In this document: positions 1 through 11,910 of the stretch, piece after piece | Numbering within the stretch: the stretch's first letter is position 1 | Layout of the letters: every line of letters begins with the position of its first letter | Origin: Staphylococcus piscifermentans | GTDB taxonomy: Bacteria; Bacillota; Bacilli; Staphylococcales; Staphylococcaceae | Direction of reading: 5' to 3' | Assembly (NCBI RefSeq): GCF_900186985.1 | Contig: NZ_LT906447.1 | Coordinates: forward strand, 372,001-436,000 | DNA length: 64,000 nucleotides | Made by a program: the position numbers and the translations under genes | Notes under the pieces: model-generated | The model's input: only the letters and a program-made list of their open reading frames with translations | Databases searched by the model: none | What the model was told of the DNA's origin: nothing

Positions 1-3000
1 TTAAATGCAAGTACTTCAGTAAGTCAAATTGCTTCGACAAGCTTATCTGAATCAATAGCAGCTAGTACTTCATTGAGTAATGTAAATTCAACAAGTGTGT
101 CCACTTCAATGAGTGACAGCACTTCAATCAGCGAGTCACGCTCAGCCAGTCTGTCAGATTCGTTGGAACAAAGCACATCATTAAGTGAAGCAACTTCAGC
201 CAGCTTGTCAGGTTCTCAATCATTAAGTACAGCTGAGAGCACTGCAAATTCCGCAAGTACATCAGATTCTATTAAAGCAAGTGAATCAGCTAGTACTGCA
301 TATTCAGAAAGTCAATCAACTTCAGAAAGTGCCAGCACATCTGACAGTGAAGTCACTTCAACAAACGTTTCATTATCGCAAAGTGCAAGTACGTCTGAAA
401 GTATAGGTCATTCTACAAGCGTAAGCGACAGTATTTTAACGAGTACTTCATTAAGTGATAAGACAAGTACTTCCATCAGCAATTCAACTGTAGCTAGCAA
501 TAGTGCGAGCGTATCGCTAAGTACTTCATTGTCAGCCAGCCTATCAGATTCGATGGCAAGTGATTCTGCTTCAACTAGTACGAGCATATCTGCAAGTGAA
601 TCAAGATCAGCCAGTCTGTCAGATTCAACTGCAGCAAGTACGTCCATCAGTGAAGCAGCTTCAACAAGCTTATCTAACTCAACGAGCGACAGTATAATAG
701 CTAGTACATCAGACTCGTCAAGTCTTTCAACGTCACTAAGTGAAAGTATCAGTAGTTCGACAGCTGCAAGTGAAAGCACAAGCGGTGTAGTGAGCGAATC
801 ATTATCCGAAAGTAAGTCTGCTTCGACAAGCGATTCTGAAAAGTTAAGCGGCAGTATTTCGGCTAGCACTTCCGACTCGCTTAAAAACTCAACATCAGTG
901 AGCAGCAGTTTATCTGAAAGTACGTCAACATCAGTCGATAATTCAGAATCACTAAGTGAAATTATTTCAACAAGCTTATCCACTTCGACAAGTACCTTTG
1001 AAGCCAGAGTGAAATCACAATCGATGAGCACTTCGGATTCTATAAATACTTCAATATCTGTCAGTGATCAAGCATCATCAAGCGAATCTACATCGCTCAG
1101 TGAATCAGATGTTATCAGCGAAAGTTTATCAGAGAGCAAATCAACATCTGTAATCAACTCTGAACAAACAAGTACTAGTATTTCAACATCGTTAAATGAA
1201 TCAACATCTGAAAGTGAAAGTATTTCAGCTAGCAAATCCACATCTGTGGTGGACTCAGAATCAGAAAGTACAAGTATTGCAAGCAGCACATCATTATCAA
1301 CGTCAAGCTCAACATCACTGAGCGAAAGTACATCACTCAGCAGCAGCAATTCTGCTTCAACAAGTGACAGTCTGTCATCGAGTTATGCAGCATCAATGAG
1401 TCTTTCAGAACAAATCAGTGAAAGTCTTGCAGCAAGTCACTCAGCATCAGCTAGTACATCTGAATCGCTCAGTGGAAGTTTATCAGCTAGCCATGCAGCA
1501 TCCGACAGTGCATCTGAGTCATTGAGTGCAAGCTTGGCAGAAAGCCATGCAGCATCCGACAGTGCATCTGAGTCATTGAGTGCAAGCTTGGCAGAAAGCC
1601 ATGCGACATCAACAAGTGTTTCTGAAGCTATCAGTGAAAGTTTATCGGCAAGTCATGCAGCGTCAGATAGTACCTCATTATCAAACAGCACTAGTCTATC
1701 GACGGTATATTCAGATTCAGCAAGTACATCTGTATCAGCAAGTGAAAGTTCAGCTGACAGTTATTCTGCATCAGCGAGTCTCTCTGAAATAACGAGCACT
1801 AGCTTATCAACGAGTCTTTCAGTTGAAGAAAGTGAAGAAACTTCAGTCAGAAATAGCTTGATAGCGAGTGATGCTGCTTCTGAAAGTACTTCAACGTCGA
1901 TGAGTACGAGTCTTTCAGATAGTGGTTCACTATCGATTCGCATATCTGAATCACTCAGTGAAAGTCTATCTTCAAGTGAGGCATTATCAGAAAGTGCTTC
2001 TGAACAATTAAGTACAAGTTTGTCGGCAAGTAATTCTTTAAGTAATGAAGTTTCTACAGAACTTAATGAATCAGAAAGTACGTCCGTTTCAGAAAGCGCA
2101 TCAACTTCTGTAAGTAAAAGTACATCTGAAAGTGAAGCCAATTCAATCAGCAAGTCAGATTCTCTAAGCCAAAGTACTTCAGAAAGCACTGAATACCAAA
2201 ATAGTGTTTCGTCTTCTACGAGCGAGAGTACTTCTATAAGCGAAGCGAACTCAGAGAGTACGTCAGACTCTTTAAGTACAAGTGCTTCACTTAGCGAGGC
2301 TAATTCGATGAGTAAATCTGAGTCGCTAAGTACGAGTGCTTCATTAAGTACTATTAATTCAACAAATATATCTGATTCTATGAGTGCGAGTGCGTCAGAA
2401 AGTACTTCTAACTCAATGAGCAAGTCAGACTCATTACGTTCAAGCACATCTCTAAGTGATGCGAATTCGTTAAGTAAATCAGATTCACTCAGTGCAAGCA
2501 CTTCATTAAGCAACGCATATTCAGCAAGCAAATCTGATTCCATGAGTACAAGTACATCATTAAGCGATGCAAACTCAGAGAGCAGATCAGATTCTCTAAG
2601 TTCAAGCACATCTCTAAGTGATGCACATTCTATGAGTGCTTCGGATTCTATAGTTGCAAGCACTTCACTCAGTGTTTCTCATTCAACAGATGCTTCAGAA
2701 TCCATGAGCGAAAGTGCTTCATTATCTGACATGACCTCACTTAGTACAAGTGAACAAGTCAGCACATCACTATCGACAGTAAAATCAACTTCGCTCAGCA
2801 CCAGCTTGTCGTTGTCCGGTTCTACAAGTGTCAGCACTTCTGAATTAACGAGTGAGAGTCTATCTGAGAGCGAAGCGGAACGTGAAAGAGAGCATGCATC
2901 TGAACAAGAGAGCTTATCAACAAGTGAATCATTATCAGAATATAATTCAGAACAAGTGAGTATGAGCTTATCCGTCAGCACATCATTAAGCAATGAAAAT

Positions 3001-4617
3001 TCTTCTGAACTGAATGAGTCAGAACAACAATCTGCTTCATTAAGCACTTCCGCTTCATTGAAGGAAAGTACTTCAATCAGCGAAGATAATTCAATGAGTA
3101 AGTCAGATTCCTTAGTGGCAAGTGAATCGAAGAGCACTTCATTCTCAATGAGTCAGTCGAATTCTATCAGCAACAGTACTTCGATCAGCGAAGAAAACCA
3201 AACAAGCCAATCAATGTCAGTAAGTGCAAGTACTTCTGAAAGCACAGCAATCTCAGAAAGTAGATCGGCATCTCTAAGTGCCAGTACTTCACTGAGTGAT
3301 TCGAATGCGATAAGTATAGCGAATTCATTGAGTAATAGCGCTTCAGTGAGTGAAACCAATTCAACAAGTCAATCAGAGTCTATTCGTACAAGCTCATCAT
3401 TAAGTGATGCACAATCACTCAGCAAATCAACATCAGTAAGCAGCAGTTTATCTGTCAGTGATTCAGCGTCCAACAGCAAATCAGTTTCAATCAATACAAG
3501 TACTTCGCTATCTGATTCGACTTCAGTGAGCACAAGTGAGCGTTTAAGCACTTCTTTAAGTACTTCAGCGTCGACTTCTCAATCAGCATCAACAAGTGTA
3601 AGCATGTCATTATCGGACTCAACAAGTATCAGCGGTTCTAATTCACTAAGTACGAGTACATCGTTGAGCCCGTCAACATCATCCAGTGAGTCAGATTCGG
3701 AAAGCTTACCGCCATCTGAAAGTGCATCGACATCCATCAGCGATTCCGAATCAGCCAGCGTATCAGGTTCGATTAGCGAATCCAACAGTACAACACCGTC
3801 AGAAAGCACATCAACTAGTACGAGCGAGTCAATGAGCTTACCGCCGTCAGAAAGTACATCGACATCCATCAGTGATTCCGAATCAGCCAGCGTATCAGGT
3901 TCGATCAGTGAATCCAACAGCACAACACCGTCAGAAAGCGTATCAATCAGTACGAGCGAGTCAATGAGCTTGCCGCCATCTGAAAGCACATCGACATCCA
4001 TCAGTGATTCCGAATCAGCCAGCGTATCAGGTTCGATCAGTGAATCCAACAGCACAACACCGTCAGAAAGCGTATCAATCAGTACGAGCGAATCAATGAG
4101 CTTGCCGCCATCTGAAAGTGCATCGACATCCATCAGTGATTCCGAATCAGCCAGCGCATCAAATTCGATTAGCGGCTCAATCAGCACAGCACCATCGACT
4201 AGCACATCAACATCAGTGAGTGAAAGTGCATCTATGGAGATACCATCATCTGAAAGTACATCAACATCTATGAGTATCTCTGAATCTAGCAGTACATCAG
4301 AGGCAGTAAGCAACTCAATATCACAAAGCTTGTCGATTGAAATGAGCAACTCAAGCAGTGAAACCGTCTCAACATCTGAAGTTCATCACAGTCAGTCTAT
4401 GAACTCAGATCAAACTTCAACAAGCACAGCACCACCTGAAACTCAGTCTTCAGAGAACGCGACATCGACACATGACAAAGTTAATAAATTGCCGGATACG
4501 GGTAATAATGAGAATAATAGAAGAGGTCTCATTCCAGCTGTAGCCGCAATGTTAGCAGGCTTAGGATTACTAAAAAGAAAGAAAAAAGACAACAAAGAAA
4601 ATAAAGATAAAGAGTAA
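1..4617 (+). CDS. sraP: Serine-rich repeat surface glycoprotein, SraP-like (5' end outside window)
   Basis: A wall-anchored adhesin of the serine-rich repeat family. The frame is open from base 1, so only the C-terminal 1538 codons are here; the signal peptide and binding domains lie upstream. Almost the whole visible part is Ser at every second or third residue (S-T-S, S-A-S, S-E-S, S-D-S), the usual substrate of GtfA/GtfB O-GlcNAc addition. The C-terminus has LPDTG at bases 4489-4503, then a hydrophobic stretch and a basic tail (LKRKKK), a standard sortase A signal. The accessory Sec genes follow directly, as with S. aureus sraP. Near the end the repeats change to a 44-residue unit containing Pro-Pro. 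Long open frames on the other strand are by-products of the serine codons. The family is certain; the symbol rests on gene order. Confidence 0.95.
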   Translation, partial: LNASTSVSQIASTSLSESIAASTSLSNVNSTSVSTSMSDSTSISESRSASLSDSLEQSTSLSEATSASLSGSQSLSTAESTANSASTSDSIKASESASTAYSESQSTSESASTSDSEVTSTNVSLSQSASTSESIGHSTSVSDSILTSTSLSDKTSTSISNSTVASNSASVSLSTSLSASLSDSMASDSASTSTSISASESRSASLSDSTAASTSISEAASTSLSNSTSDSIIASTSDSSSLSTSLSESISSSTAASESTSGVVSESLSESKSASTSDSEKLSGSISASTSDSLKNSTSVSSSLSESTSTSVDNSESLSEIISTSLSTSTSTFEARVKSQSMSTSDSINTSISVSDQASSSESTSLSESDVISESLSESKSTSVINSEQTSTSISTSLNESTSESESISASKSTSVVDSESESTSIASSTSLSTSSSTSLSESTSLSSSNSASTSDSLSSSYAASMSLSEQISESLAASHSASASTSESLSGSLSASHAASDSASESLSASLAESHAASDSASESLSASLAESHATSTSVSEAISESLSASHAASDSTSLSNSTSLSTVYSDSASTSVSASESSADSYSASASLSEITSTSLSTSLSVEESEETSVRNSLIASDAASESTSTSMSTSLSDSGSLSIRISESLSESLSSSEALSESASEQLSTSLSASNSLSNEVSTELNESESTSVSESASTSVSKSTSESEANSISKSDSLSQSTSESTEYQNSVSSSTSESTSISEANSESTSDSLSTSASLSEANSMSKSESLSTSASLSTINSTNISDSMSASASESTSNSMSKSDSLRSSTSLSDANSLSKSDSLSASTSLSNAYSASKSDSMSTSTSLSDANSESRSDSLSSSTSLSDAHSMSASDSIVASTSLSVSHSTDASESMSESASLSDMTSLSTSEQVSTSLSTVKSTSLSTSLSLSGSTSVSTSELTSESLSESEAEREREHASEQESLSTSESLSEYNSEQVSMSLSVSTSLSNENSSELNESEQQSASLSTSASLKESTSISEDNSMSKSDSLVASESKSTSFSMSQSNSISNSTSISEENQTSQSMSVSASTSESTAISESRSASLSASTSLSDSNAISIANSLSNSASVSETNSTSQSESIRTSSSLSDAQSLSKSTSVSSSLSVSDSASNSKSVSINTSTSLSDSTSVSTSERLSTSLSTSASTSQSASTSVSMSLSDSTSISGSNSLSTSTSLSPSTSSSESDSESLPPSESASTSISDSESASVSGSISESNSTTPSESTSTSTSESMSLPPSESTSTSISDSESASVSGSISESNSTTPSESVSISTSESMSLPPSESTSTSISDSESASVSGSISESNSTTPSESVSISTSESMSLPPSESASTSISDSESASASNSISGSISTAPSTSTSTSVSESASMEIPSSESTSTSMSISESSSTSEAVSNSISQSLSIEMSNSSSETVSTSEVHHSQSMNSDQTSTSTAPPETQSSENATSTHDKVNKLPDTGNNENNRRGLIPAVAAMLAGLGLLKRKKKDNKENKDKE
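1491..1605 (+). repeat. Exact 54-bp tandem duplication in the serine-rich region
   Basis: Two adjacent copies of a 54-bp (18-residue) unit, with the TCCGAC landmark at 1501 and again at 1555. They match until about 1605. The rest of the region is a diverged serine repeat, so this looks like a recent duplication. Confidence 0.85.
3706..4150 (+). repeat. 132-bp tandem repeats encoding a 44-residue Pro-Pro/Ser unit
   Basis: Units begin with a Leu-Pro-Pro-Ser-Glu block at 3706, 3838, 3970 and 4102, exactly 132 bp apart. Copies are nearly identical, with third-position changes, and the fourth is partial. They lie between the simple serine repeat and the wall anchor. Their high identity suggests recent expansion, so copy number is likely to differ between strains. 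Confidence 0.92.
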
Positions 4618-4632
4618 TAATCAATAAAGGTA

Positions 4633-4683
4633 AAGGTCCGCCAGTACAAGCATACTGTGCTGGGGCCTTGCCTTAATTTTTTA
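4633..4683 (+). terminator. Stem-loop terminator between the SRR adhesin and secY2
   Basis: Arms at 4633-4647 (AAGGTCCGCCAGTAC) and 4657-4669 (GTGCTGGGGCCTT) pair over two helices with one bulged G. A T-rich run follows at 4677-4683. The hairpin sits 18 bp before the secY2 start, so read-through from the adhesin gene would feed the export genes at a reduced level. Confidence 0.75.
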
Positions 4684-4700
4684 AATAAAAGAGGATTAAC

Positions 4701-5912
4701 ATGAAAAAATATCTCAAAGATTATGAATATAAAATTTTATACAAACGCATTATTTTTACATGTTGGATTCTGATTATATACATATTCGGTACACACATCC
4801 CAGCCATTACAACGGAGAGTACTAACACTTCTATCAGTGAGTTTTATAAAATGACTGCCGCGAATGTCGGCGGAGATTATCGTGCGCTCAATATATTCTC
4901 TCTCGGCTTAGGTCCATGGTTGACTGCCATGATATTTATGACCTTGATTTACTACAGAGATTCAGATCGCATGTTGAAACAAACACGTCGCGAAAAGAGT
5001 ACGAAAGAAAAGATATTCACCTTGATATTAGCCGTAATTCAAGCATACTTTGTCGTCTTCACCTTACTTTCACACGCGCAAATAGAGCTGAGTGAAAAAT
5101 GGTTGATTATCTTAGTGTTAATCAGCGGGGCAATGATGCTCGTGTGGTTATCCGACTTAAATACAAGATACGGTATTGCAGGACCGATGCCCATCGTCAT
5201 GATAAGTATTATCCGTTCAATTATGCGACAGAAGATAGGATTCTCAGAGTTGGGACCCGTCTTACTGATTTCATCACTGCTTGTATTGTTGATTATTTTA
5301 TTAGTATTAATTTTTATTGAAATTACGGAATATCGTTTACCTTATCTAGACATTATGGATATTTCCTCCCGCAGAGAACATACTTATCTCGCTTGGAAAT
5401 TAAATCCAGGCGGCAGTATTGCCATTATGATTAGTTTCGCCGCTTTCTTTGTATTGAATAGTGCAATTAATCTGATTGTCCAATTTTTCAATTCGAAAAA
5501 TAATGAGGTGCTTAATTTCTTAGATTTTTCTACGCCTATAGGAATTACAATCTTCTTGTTACTGCAACTCGTGCTTAGTTATGGTATTTCGCGCTTGATA
5601 TTGGATCCTAAAAGAAAAGCGAAAGACTTTAAGAAGAACGGCAATTTCTTTCCTGGTGTAGATCCGGGTAAACCGACCTATCAATATTTGGTACATAAAG
5701 CCCGTCGTATTAGTTGGCTTGGCGCTTTTATTGTTACCGTTATTATTGGGATCCCGTTATATGCGACGTTACTGATTCCGCAATTTTCAAAGGAAATTTA
5801 TCTATCTGTACAAATTATCGTCTTAGTTTATATCAGTTTAAATATTGTAGAAACTGTAAAAACATATCTGTATTTCGATCAATACAAAAGTTTCTTAAAT
5901 CGTTATTGGTAA
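4701..5912 (+). CDS. secY2: Accessory Sec translocon channel SecY2
   Basis: A membrane channel paralogous to SecY, dedicated to export of the adjacent glycosylated serine-rich adhesin. The 403-residue product is all hydrophobic helices and short loops. The first membrane segment is at about residues 16-36, and I judge about ten in total. It is slightly shorter than housekeeping SecY, as expected for SecY2. A ribosome site (AGAGG) precedes the ATG at 4701. It heads the run secY2-asp1-asp2-asp3-secA2-gtfA-gtfB, which is tightly spaced and probably one operon. Partners are SecA2 and Asp1-3. The function is firm from family resemblance and context. Confidence 0.95.
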   Translation: MKKYLKDYEYKILYKRIIFTCWILIIYIFGTHIPAITTESTNTSISEFYKMTAANVGGDYRALNIFSLGLGPWLTAMIFMTLIYYRDSDRMLKQTRREKSTKEKIFTLILAVIQAYFVVFTLLSHAQIELSEKWLIILVLISGAMMLVWLSDLNTRYGIAGPMPIVMISIIRSIMRQKIGFSELGPVLLISSLLVLLIILLVLIFIEITEYRLPYLDIMDISSRREHTYLAWKLNPGGSIAIMISFAAFFVLNSAINLIVQFFNSKNNEVLNFLDFSTPIGITIFLLLQLVLSYGISRLILDPKRKAKDFKKNGNFFPGVDPGKPTYQYLVHKARRISWLGAFIVTVIIGIPLYATLLIPQFSKEIYLSVQIIVLVYISLNIVETVKTYLYFDQYKSFLNRYW

Positions 5913-5927
5913 GAAAGGAGGGCTAAC

Positions 5928-7478
5928 ATGAAATATTTAATTCCAGCTTGGTATCATGAAGATGAATGGTGGCGCGATAAGGCCATGCCGTTTTACGAGA
6001 CACATTTCACCACAGAATTTGATGATATGATCAGTCTCGGAAATATGTTGGCGAAACATAATAAATCCTTCGAACTTATTTGTTTAAATTATCATTCCGA
6101 GTTGCGTAACTTTTTATATCGTAACGGTCTCTTTGAATCCTCCTATTGGTCAGTGTTTGATGCTATACAAGGGTTCGAACCAGCGACCCCGCAACCGATA
6201 GATTATCGCGACTTGCATTGGCCGCAAGGAACAGAATTTATTTATACACCGTATATTGTGAAGGCCTATACAGGCGCACATACTTCTTCGAATATTTATA
6301 TGAGCCAAGAAGGTTATATGACTTGGATTGAAGATTATCAAGATGATCAAATTGATAAAAGATATATCTTTGACGACCGCGGTTTTCTGTCGAGTGTGAC
6401 TTATTTTAATCAGCAAGCACAACCTGAAAAGATTGCGTATCTCAATCGTGAAGGTCATATAGTGATAGAGGAACACTTAGATACGGGGAAAGTAGTGGTT
6501 GCTGAAGCCTTTCACGATCAATTCAAACAAGCAGAGTATCCATCAATGAAAGAAGTCATCCAGGAATACTTAGCGGCCTATATAGAAACGCATCAGAACC
6601 CGCACAATACCTATATTGCAGCTTCTGATTCAAGACATAATGCATTGCTGACTGAAGTTATCAACGGTCAGCACCTGACGTTTTCACTTTTCAGTCGAAG
6701 ACAGCCTGAACTGAGCACTTCAGATTTACAAACTATCAGTACAGCGCAACATTGGTTGGTAGATTCCCAGACCCAAGCAGCCCAACTTAAGCAATACAGA
6801 GAAGATACAGAACTTGCCACAGACATCATGCAACATACACCTTTTCCAGCGACTATCTTGCCGAATTTAAGCAGCCAATTGCACGAAACAGAAATCGGTT
6901 TGATGATTGATGGGTTAGCGCTGGAAGAAGTGAATCAACAACTCGATGTCTTAATTCCTTATGTGCAAGAAGGGGAAGACTTGCGGTTAGTATTGCTGAC
7001 ACGCCATTCACGTTCCCAACGCGCAGAAGCATTAAAAGACCGTATCGATGAAGTGAACGAGGCCTTTGCGAAAGCACAGCCGGGTTATATGCTGATGGAT
7101 GAAACACAAATTGCCGAATTAAAACTGGTGCGTTTCGAATTTATTCCTTTTGAAGCAGATATTGTGAAACTCATTTCAACATTGCGAATCATGATTGATT
7201 TGAATCACGAACCCGATTTATTTTTACAAATCAGCAGTATCAGTGCGGGCATTCCGCAAATTAATTGCCAACCCACAGAATATATGAAAGATAAGGCAAA
7301 CGGATTGTTGATTAGCCGCAATAGCGAACTCCCGCAAGCACTCGATACGTTTTTAATCGGCTTGAAGAATTGGAACTTTGCATTTGCCTATTCAGTGCAA
7401 CTAGTAGAAGCCTATTCTTCAGAAAAACTAGTACAGCAACTCAATCGATTGATAGAAGGTGAAATACATGGTGCGTAA
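5928..7478 (+). CDS. asp1: Accessory Sec system protein Asp1
   Basis: Asp1 is a cytoplasmic component of the accessory Sec system that forms a complex with Asp2 and Asp3. In the family it has a glycosyltransferase-like (GT-B) fold and binds carbohydrate rather than transferring it. The product is 516 residues, the normal size. It begins MKYLIPAWYHEDEWW, a typical Asp1 start. A strong ribosome site (AAAGGAGG) lies just before the ATG at 5928, 15 bp after secY2. The 3' end overlaps the start of asp2, which suggests translational coupling. Confidence 0.93.
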   Translation: MKYLIPAWYHEDEWWRDKAMPFYETHFTTEFDDMISLGNMLAKHNKSFELICLNYHSELRNFLYRNGLFESSYWSVFDAIQGFEPATPQPIDYRDLHWPQGTEFIYTPYIVKAYTGAHTSSNIYMSQEGYMTWIEDYQDDQIDKRYIFDDRGFLSSVTYFNQQAQPEKIAYLNREGHIVIEEHLDTGKVVVAEAFHDQFKQAEYPSMKEVIQEYLAAYIETHQNPHNTYIAASDSRHNALLTEVINGQHLTFSLFSRRQPELSTSDLQTISTAQHWLVDSQTQAAQLKQYREDTELATDIMQHTPFPATILPNLSSQLHETEIGLMIDGLALEEVNQQLDVLIPYVQEGEDLRLVLLTRHSRSQRAEALKDRIDEVNEAFAKAQPGYMLMDETQIAELKLVRFEFIPFEADIVKLISTLRIMIDLNHEPDLFLQISSISAGIPQINCQPTEYMKDKANGLLISRNSELPQALDTFLIGLKNWNFAFAYSVQLVEAYSSEKLVQQLNRLIEGEIHGA

Positions 7479-9000
7479 ATTCAGAGCACTTCAAATCGGT
7501 CCCGACAATTACAAGGAGGCATTTGAGACACAAAGCGAGATAGATTGGCACTATGTCAACGACGATAATATAGAACAAGATTTCGAAACCATCTGCAGCG
7601 AGATGCAAGCAGAGAAAGCCTTTGAGTTTATTCTCATTCAAACACCCTACACCGAGAATTTGGCCGCGTTGCTAGACATCATCAGCGAACCGTTCAATAC
7701 GTACGTTGAAAGTCCTTTTTGGGAAGAAAGATTTGGACAGTTCAGTGCTGCAAGAAAGTACTTCTTCAGGGAAGTGATGGGAGAAAACACAGCGGATTTA
7801 ATCGATAAAATTAAAACAATCGGTTTCTCCGGTCAATACGGAGATAAAGTCAGTACGATAGATGCTTTAGTCAATCCGGCGTTTACAGGCACAATGCAAT
7901 ATAACGGCAATGTGAATGTTGAGTTAGAAGGAGATTACGGAACTGACTTCAACCCGCTCATCCATTGGAAAACCATTTTGACCGCGAATAAGAATAAAGC
8001 TAACGATATTTGGCCTGAATTTGAAATCGAAGGGGATGTACAGCTTCAATATACTTTCAGAGTCGGTGACAACAGTGCGGTCGACCGTATTTTAGAGACG
8101 TATACATTCACTCAAGATGAATTAAGCGAACCCATTACCATCCACAAACAGCCCATCAACTGTTACATTGCAGTATCAATTAAGGCGAAAGGGTCAGGCA
8201 AAGTTAAAATCGGTCCGGTACATAAACGTTGGTCCCGTTTAGATTTCGGCGACTTTATATTAGGCGGTCATCGTTATACAGATACCGATCGCGATGAATT
8301 TATTTATTATTTCAATCCTGGAGATTTAAAGCCGCCGCTGAACGTCTATTTCAGTGGTTATCGTCCTGCAGAAGGATTTGAAGCCTTCTTTATGATGAAA
8401 AAAATGGGCGCGCCGTTCTTATTATTCGGTGATCCGCGACTTGAAGGCGGCGCTTTCTATGCAGGTTCTGAAGAATATGAAAAGGCCATTACACAAACGA
8501 TTAAAGATACATTAGCTGAACTTAATTTTTCAGACAGTGATTTAATCATGTCAGGATTATCCATGGGGTCTTTCGGGGCATTGTATTATAGCGGGAAATT
8601 AAGACCTAAGGCGATTATTGTCGGCAAACCACTCGTTAACATGGGAACGATTGCTGCCAATATGCGTTTAGTCCGCCCGAATGATTTCGGTACGATGCTC
8701 GATATTTTACTCAAGAATGAGCATTCGAATGAGGACATCGCAATTCAACATCTTAATGATAAGTTCTGGAAATACATGAAGTATAACGATTTATCCGATA
8801 CGACCTTTGCGATTGCGTTTATGGAACAAGATGATTATGATTCGCAAGCGCATAATGACTTAGTAAATTATTTTGGTAAACAAAAGGTGAAAATTATCAG
8901 TCGCGGTATTCCAGGTCGACATAATGACGACACGCCGACCATCGCCAATTGGTTTACCAACTTCTACAATATTATGCTCAGAAATGAGTTTGGGAGATAG
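7468..9000 (+). CDS. asp2: Accessory Sec system protein Asp2 (carbohydrate O-acetyltransferase)
   Basis: Asp2 has an alpha/beta-hydrolase-like domain that O-acetylates GlcNAc on the serine-rich adhesin and is also needed for its export. The nucleophile motif GLSMGSFG places the serine at residue 365. A histidine at residue 485 (PGRHND) and an acidic residue near 453 fit the Ser/Glu/His triad known from the Streptococcus gordonii protein. I start at ATG 7468 because the ribosome site (AGAAGGTG) ends about seven bases before it; a GTG at 7459 lies inside that site. The start overlaps asp1 by 11 bases. The product is 510 residues. Confidence 0.93.
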   Translation: MVRKFRALQIGPDNYKEAFETQSEIDWHYVNDDNIEQDFETICSEMQAEKAFEFILIQTPYTENLAALLDIISEPFNTYVESPFWEERFGQFSAARKYFFREVMGENTADLIDKIKTIGFSGQYGDKVSTIDALVNPAFTGTMQYNGNVNVELEGDYGTDFNPLIHWKTILTANKNKANDIWPEFEIEGDVQLQYTFRVGDNSAVDRILETYTFTQDELSEPITIHKQPINCYIAVSIKAKGSGKVKIGPVHKRWSRLDFGDFILGGHRYTDTDRDEFIYYFNPGDLKPPLNVYFSGYRPAEGFEAFFMMKKMGAPFLLFGDPRLEGGAFYAGSEEYEKAITQTIKDTLAELNFSDSDLIMSGLSMGSFGALYYSGKLRPKAIIVGKPLVNMGTIAANMRLVRPNDFGTMLDILLKNEHSNEDIAIQHLNDKFWKYMKYNDLSDTTFAIAFMEQDDYDSQAHNDLVNYFGKQKVKIISRGIPGRHNDDTPTIANWFTNFYNIMLRNEFGR

Positions 9001-9005
9001 ATAGT

Positions 9006-9512
9006 ATGGCAGAGACACAGCATTTCAATGTTTATTGGCGACAAATTAATCAGTCCACTTTCATGTACGGGGCGCGACTTCAATTTCAATCTGGCGGCGC
9101 TCAGTATGATAACCGTTTGATGCCTTCAGGAACCGTCATTCATGAATGGTATATGCACACGAATTTTTATACTGACCGTGCCTTTCCTGCTTTACCTTTT
9201 CTGAAAAAAGGTATCACATATCGTTTTAAATTCCATGTGACTGCTGTACCAGCTAACACCGTTTATTTTAAGATTATTTTTTTAAAAAGAAATGGGACAG
9301 AAGCGGCGACGTTTATTGCGAAAGATAAAGAAATTGATATCGAGATGCCGGAAGAGGCTTACGAATACCAAGTGCAAATGATTAATGCGGCAATGGAATC
9401 CCTGCATTTCGAACGGATTGAAATTATTCCAGAAGAACAAGTCGCAGCGACATCTCATCCTGCCGATACGTTAGAGGCGTTGCGCCAAGAGGGAGGTGGC
9501 AGAGATGGCTAA
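9006..9512 (+). CDS. asp3: Accessory Sec system protein Asp3
   Basis: A small (168-residue) partner of Asp1 and Asp2. In the family it is a mostly beta, carbohydrate-module-like protein that bridges the Asp complex and binds the unfolded adhesin. The sequence is soluble, without signal peptide or membrane segments. It starts five bases after the asp2 stop, with its ribosome site (GGGAG) inside the end of asp2. Its stop overlaps the secA2 start by eight bases. Identification rests on size, position and family resemblance. Confidence 0.9.
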   Translation: MAETQHFNVYWRQINQSTFMYGARLQFQSGGAQYDNRLMPSGTVIHEWYMHTNFYTDRAFPALPFLKKGITYRFKFHVTAVPANTVYFKIIFLKRNGTEAATFIAKDKEIDIEMPEEAYEYQVQMINAAMESLHFERIEIIPEEQVAATSHPADTLEALRQEGGGRDG

Positions 9513-11895
9513 TGCTATGCAACAGACGATTAATCGCCTGCGTTTATGGTCTTTAGAGAAAACTTTGCGTAAAATCAATCAATTGAGCGACACGATGGCT
9601 GCCAAAACCGACGCTGAATTGCAGAAACAAACGGCTATCTTTAAAGCAGCACTGCAAAATGGCAAAACTCTAACCGATATTTTGCCGGAAGCTTATGCTA
9701 CAGCACGTGAAGCCAGCAAACGTGTACTCGGTATGTATCCGAAAGATGTACAAGTACTCGGAGCTATCGTCTTGCATGAAGGAAATATTGCAGAAATGCA
9801 GACCGGTGAAGGCAAGACGCTGACCGCTACTTTACCGCTCTATTTAAATGCGTTAAGCGGGAAAGGTGCTTTCTTGGTGACTACGAATGATTATTTAGCT
9901 GAACGTGATTATGAAGAGATGCGTCCTTTATATGAATGGTTAGGTTTGACCACGTCGTTAGGCTTTATCGGCGGCCCCGATTATGAATATCAGCCTGGAG
10001 AGAAACAAGCAATTTATAATGCGGATATCATTTATACGACCAATGGCCGTCTAGGCTTTGATTATTTGATCGATAATCTGGCGGATTCATTAGAAGGCAA
10101 ATTTATGCCGGATTTGAATTACGCATTGATTGATGAAATTGATTCCATTATTTTAGATGCGGCTCAGACCCCTTTAGTGATTTCAGGTGCACCGCGTGTA
10201 CAGTCGAATTTGTTTGAAATAACGAAACAATTTGTTCAGACTTTGGAAAAAGACCGTGATTTTAAAATTGATGAACGTAAGAAGGAAGTATGGCTGACTT
10301 CAGCAGGCATTCAAGCGACCCGTGATTATTTCAATGTGCCTGATTTATATGAAGCACGTCATTTAGATTTAATCCGTAATATCAATTTAGCATTACGTGC
10401 GCGTTATTTATTCGAGGCGGATATTGATTATTATGTCTTGAAAGGCGAAATCGTCTTAATCGATCGCATTACTGGCCGCTTACTGCCCGGAACTAAATTA
10501 CAATCTGGCTTACATCAAGCAATTGAAGCCAAAGAGGATATTGAAATCACCAATGATATGAGCATCATGGCAACCATTACGTTTCAAAATTTATTTAAGC
10601 AATTCAATCAATTTTCAGGAATGACGGGTACAGCTAAACAAGGTGAAAAGGAATTAAATGACTTGTATAGCAAAATTGTGGTGCAGATTCCGACTGATAA
10701 ACCGGTTCAGAGGGAAGATTATAAAGATAGAGTATTCATGACGATTGAAGATAAGAATAAAGCACTGATGCAACGTTTATTGGAGCTATACCAGTCCAAA
10801 CGCCCTGTACTCTTGATTACACGCACAGCCGAAGCAGCAGAACAATTTTCGATGTTTCTTTTTCAAAATAATATCCCGAATAATTTGCTGATTGCTCAAA
10901 ATGCAGCCAAAGAAGCGCAGATGATTGCAGAAGCGGGACAGCTTGGAGCAGTGACAGTAGCTACGAGTATGGCTGGACGCGGAACGGATATAAAATTAGA
11001 AGAAGGAGTGGCGGAACTTGGCGGATTAGCCGTCTTGGTGCATGAACATATGGATAACAGTCGTGTGGACCGGCAATTACGCGGGCGTTCTGGACGACAA
11101 GGAGATCCGGGGTCCTCGCAAATTTATATTTCGCTGGAGGATTATGTAGTGAAGCGATGGGGTAATACCAACTTGTTAGAAAATGACAAACTAAAACAAC
11201 AAGACGCTGCAGAATTAGAACAAAGTCCGCTCTTTCGACATAAAGTCAGCAAGATTGTACATAAAGCGCAACAAATTTCAGAAGAACAAGGGATTGCGGC
11301 CCGTGAAATGGCGAATGAATTTGAAAAAAGTATCAGTATACAAAGGGATTTGATTTACAAAGAGCGTGATAACATACTGGCATTGAATAATTTCGGCCAA
11401 TTTGATTTAGAGCGCATGGCAGAAGATGTTTACCGTCAATATGTGCAAGATAATTGGGGTCGACTGGATGCCGACAACTTGCGTTCCTATATTTACAAAA
11501 ATGTCAGCTTTGATTTTAAAGGTGATTTTGAAGCGGAAATATTAGAGAGCCAGAGTGCTGTAATTAACTTTTTAGTTCAGTTATTTCAAACGCAAAAACG
11601 CAGACAAGCTGAGACATTAAATGATGCGGAAATGTATCATGAGTTTCTGCAGAAGTGTGTCTTAAAGGCCATTGATCAGGGTTGGATTCGACAAGTCGAT
11701 CATCTGCAACAACTAAAGGGCAGTGTGAATAATCGTCAAAATGGCCAACGTAATGCAATTTTCGAATATCATCGCGCTGCTTTAGAATCCTATGAAGCAA
11801 TGGGCGAAGAAATTAAACATAATATGATTCGCAATATCAGTTTAAGTATGGTGACCTTTGGCAAGAAAGATGCAATGATTATCCATTTTCCATAA
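9505..11895 (+). CDS. secA2: Accessory Sec motor ATPase SecA2
   Basis: The ATPase that drives the serine-rich adhesin through SecY2. The 796-residue product has Walker A (TGEGKT, about residues 100-105), a DEID Walker B at about residue 210, and the later helicase motif with [12 protein letters not shown]. Like other SecA2 proteins it ends without the zinc-binding C-terminal tail of housekeeping SecA. I start at ATG 9505 because GGGAGG lies at the right distance; a GTG at 9496 falls within the ribosome site. It overlaps asp3 by eight bases and is followed 15 bp later by gtfA. Confidence 0.95.
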   Translation: MANAMQQTINRLRLWSLEKTLRKINQLSDTMAAKTDAELQKQTAIFKAALQNGKTLTDILPEAYATAREASKRVLGMYPKDVQVLGAIVLHEGNIAEMQTGEGKTLTATLPLYLNALSGKGAFLVTTNDYLAERDYEEMRPLYEWLGLTTSLGFIGGPDYEYQPGEKQAIYNADIIYTTNGRLGFDYLIDNLADSLEGKFMPDLNYALIDEIDSIILDAAQTPLVISGAPRVQSNLFEITKQFVQTLEKDRDFKIDERKKEVWLTSAGIQATRDYFNVPDLYEARHLDLIRNINLALRARYLFEADIDYYVLKGEIVLIDRITGRLLPGTKLQSGLHQAIEAKEDIEITNDMSIMATITFQNLFKQFNQFSGMTGTAKQGEKELNDLYSKIVVQIPTDKPVQREDYKDRVFMTIEDKNKALMQRLLELYQSKRPVLLITRTAEAAEQFSMFLFQNNIPNNLLIAQNAAKEAQMIAEAGQLGAVTVATSMAGRGTDIKLEEGVAELGGLAVLVHEHMDNSRVDRQLRGRSGRQGDPGSSQIYISLEDYVVKRWGNTNLLENDKLKQQDAAELEQSPLFRHKVSKIVHKAQQISEEQGIAAREMANEFEKSISIQRDLIYKERDNILALNNFGQFDLERMAEDVYRQYVQDNWGRLDADNLRSYIYKNVSFDFKGDFEAEILESQSAVINFLVQLFQTQKRRQAETLNDAEMYHEFLQKCVLKAIDQGWIRQVDHLQQLKGSVNNRQNGQRNAIFEYHRAALESYEAMGEEIKHNMIRNISLSMVTFGKKDAMIIHFP

Positions 11896-11910
11896 CTAGG
11901 GGGAAGTAAA

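Noticed and set aside
408..4349. Many long minus-strand open frames within the serine-rich gene
   Set aside because: They arise because serine and threonine codons read in reverse rarely give stops. They have no ribosome sites and mirror the repeats.
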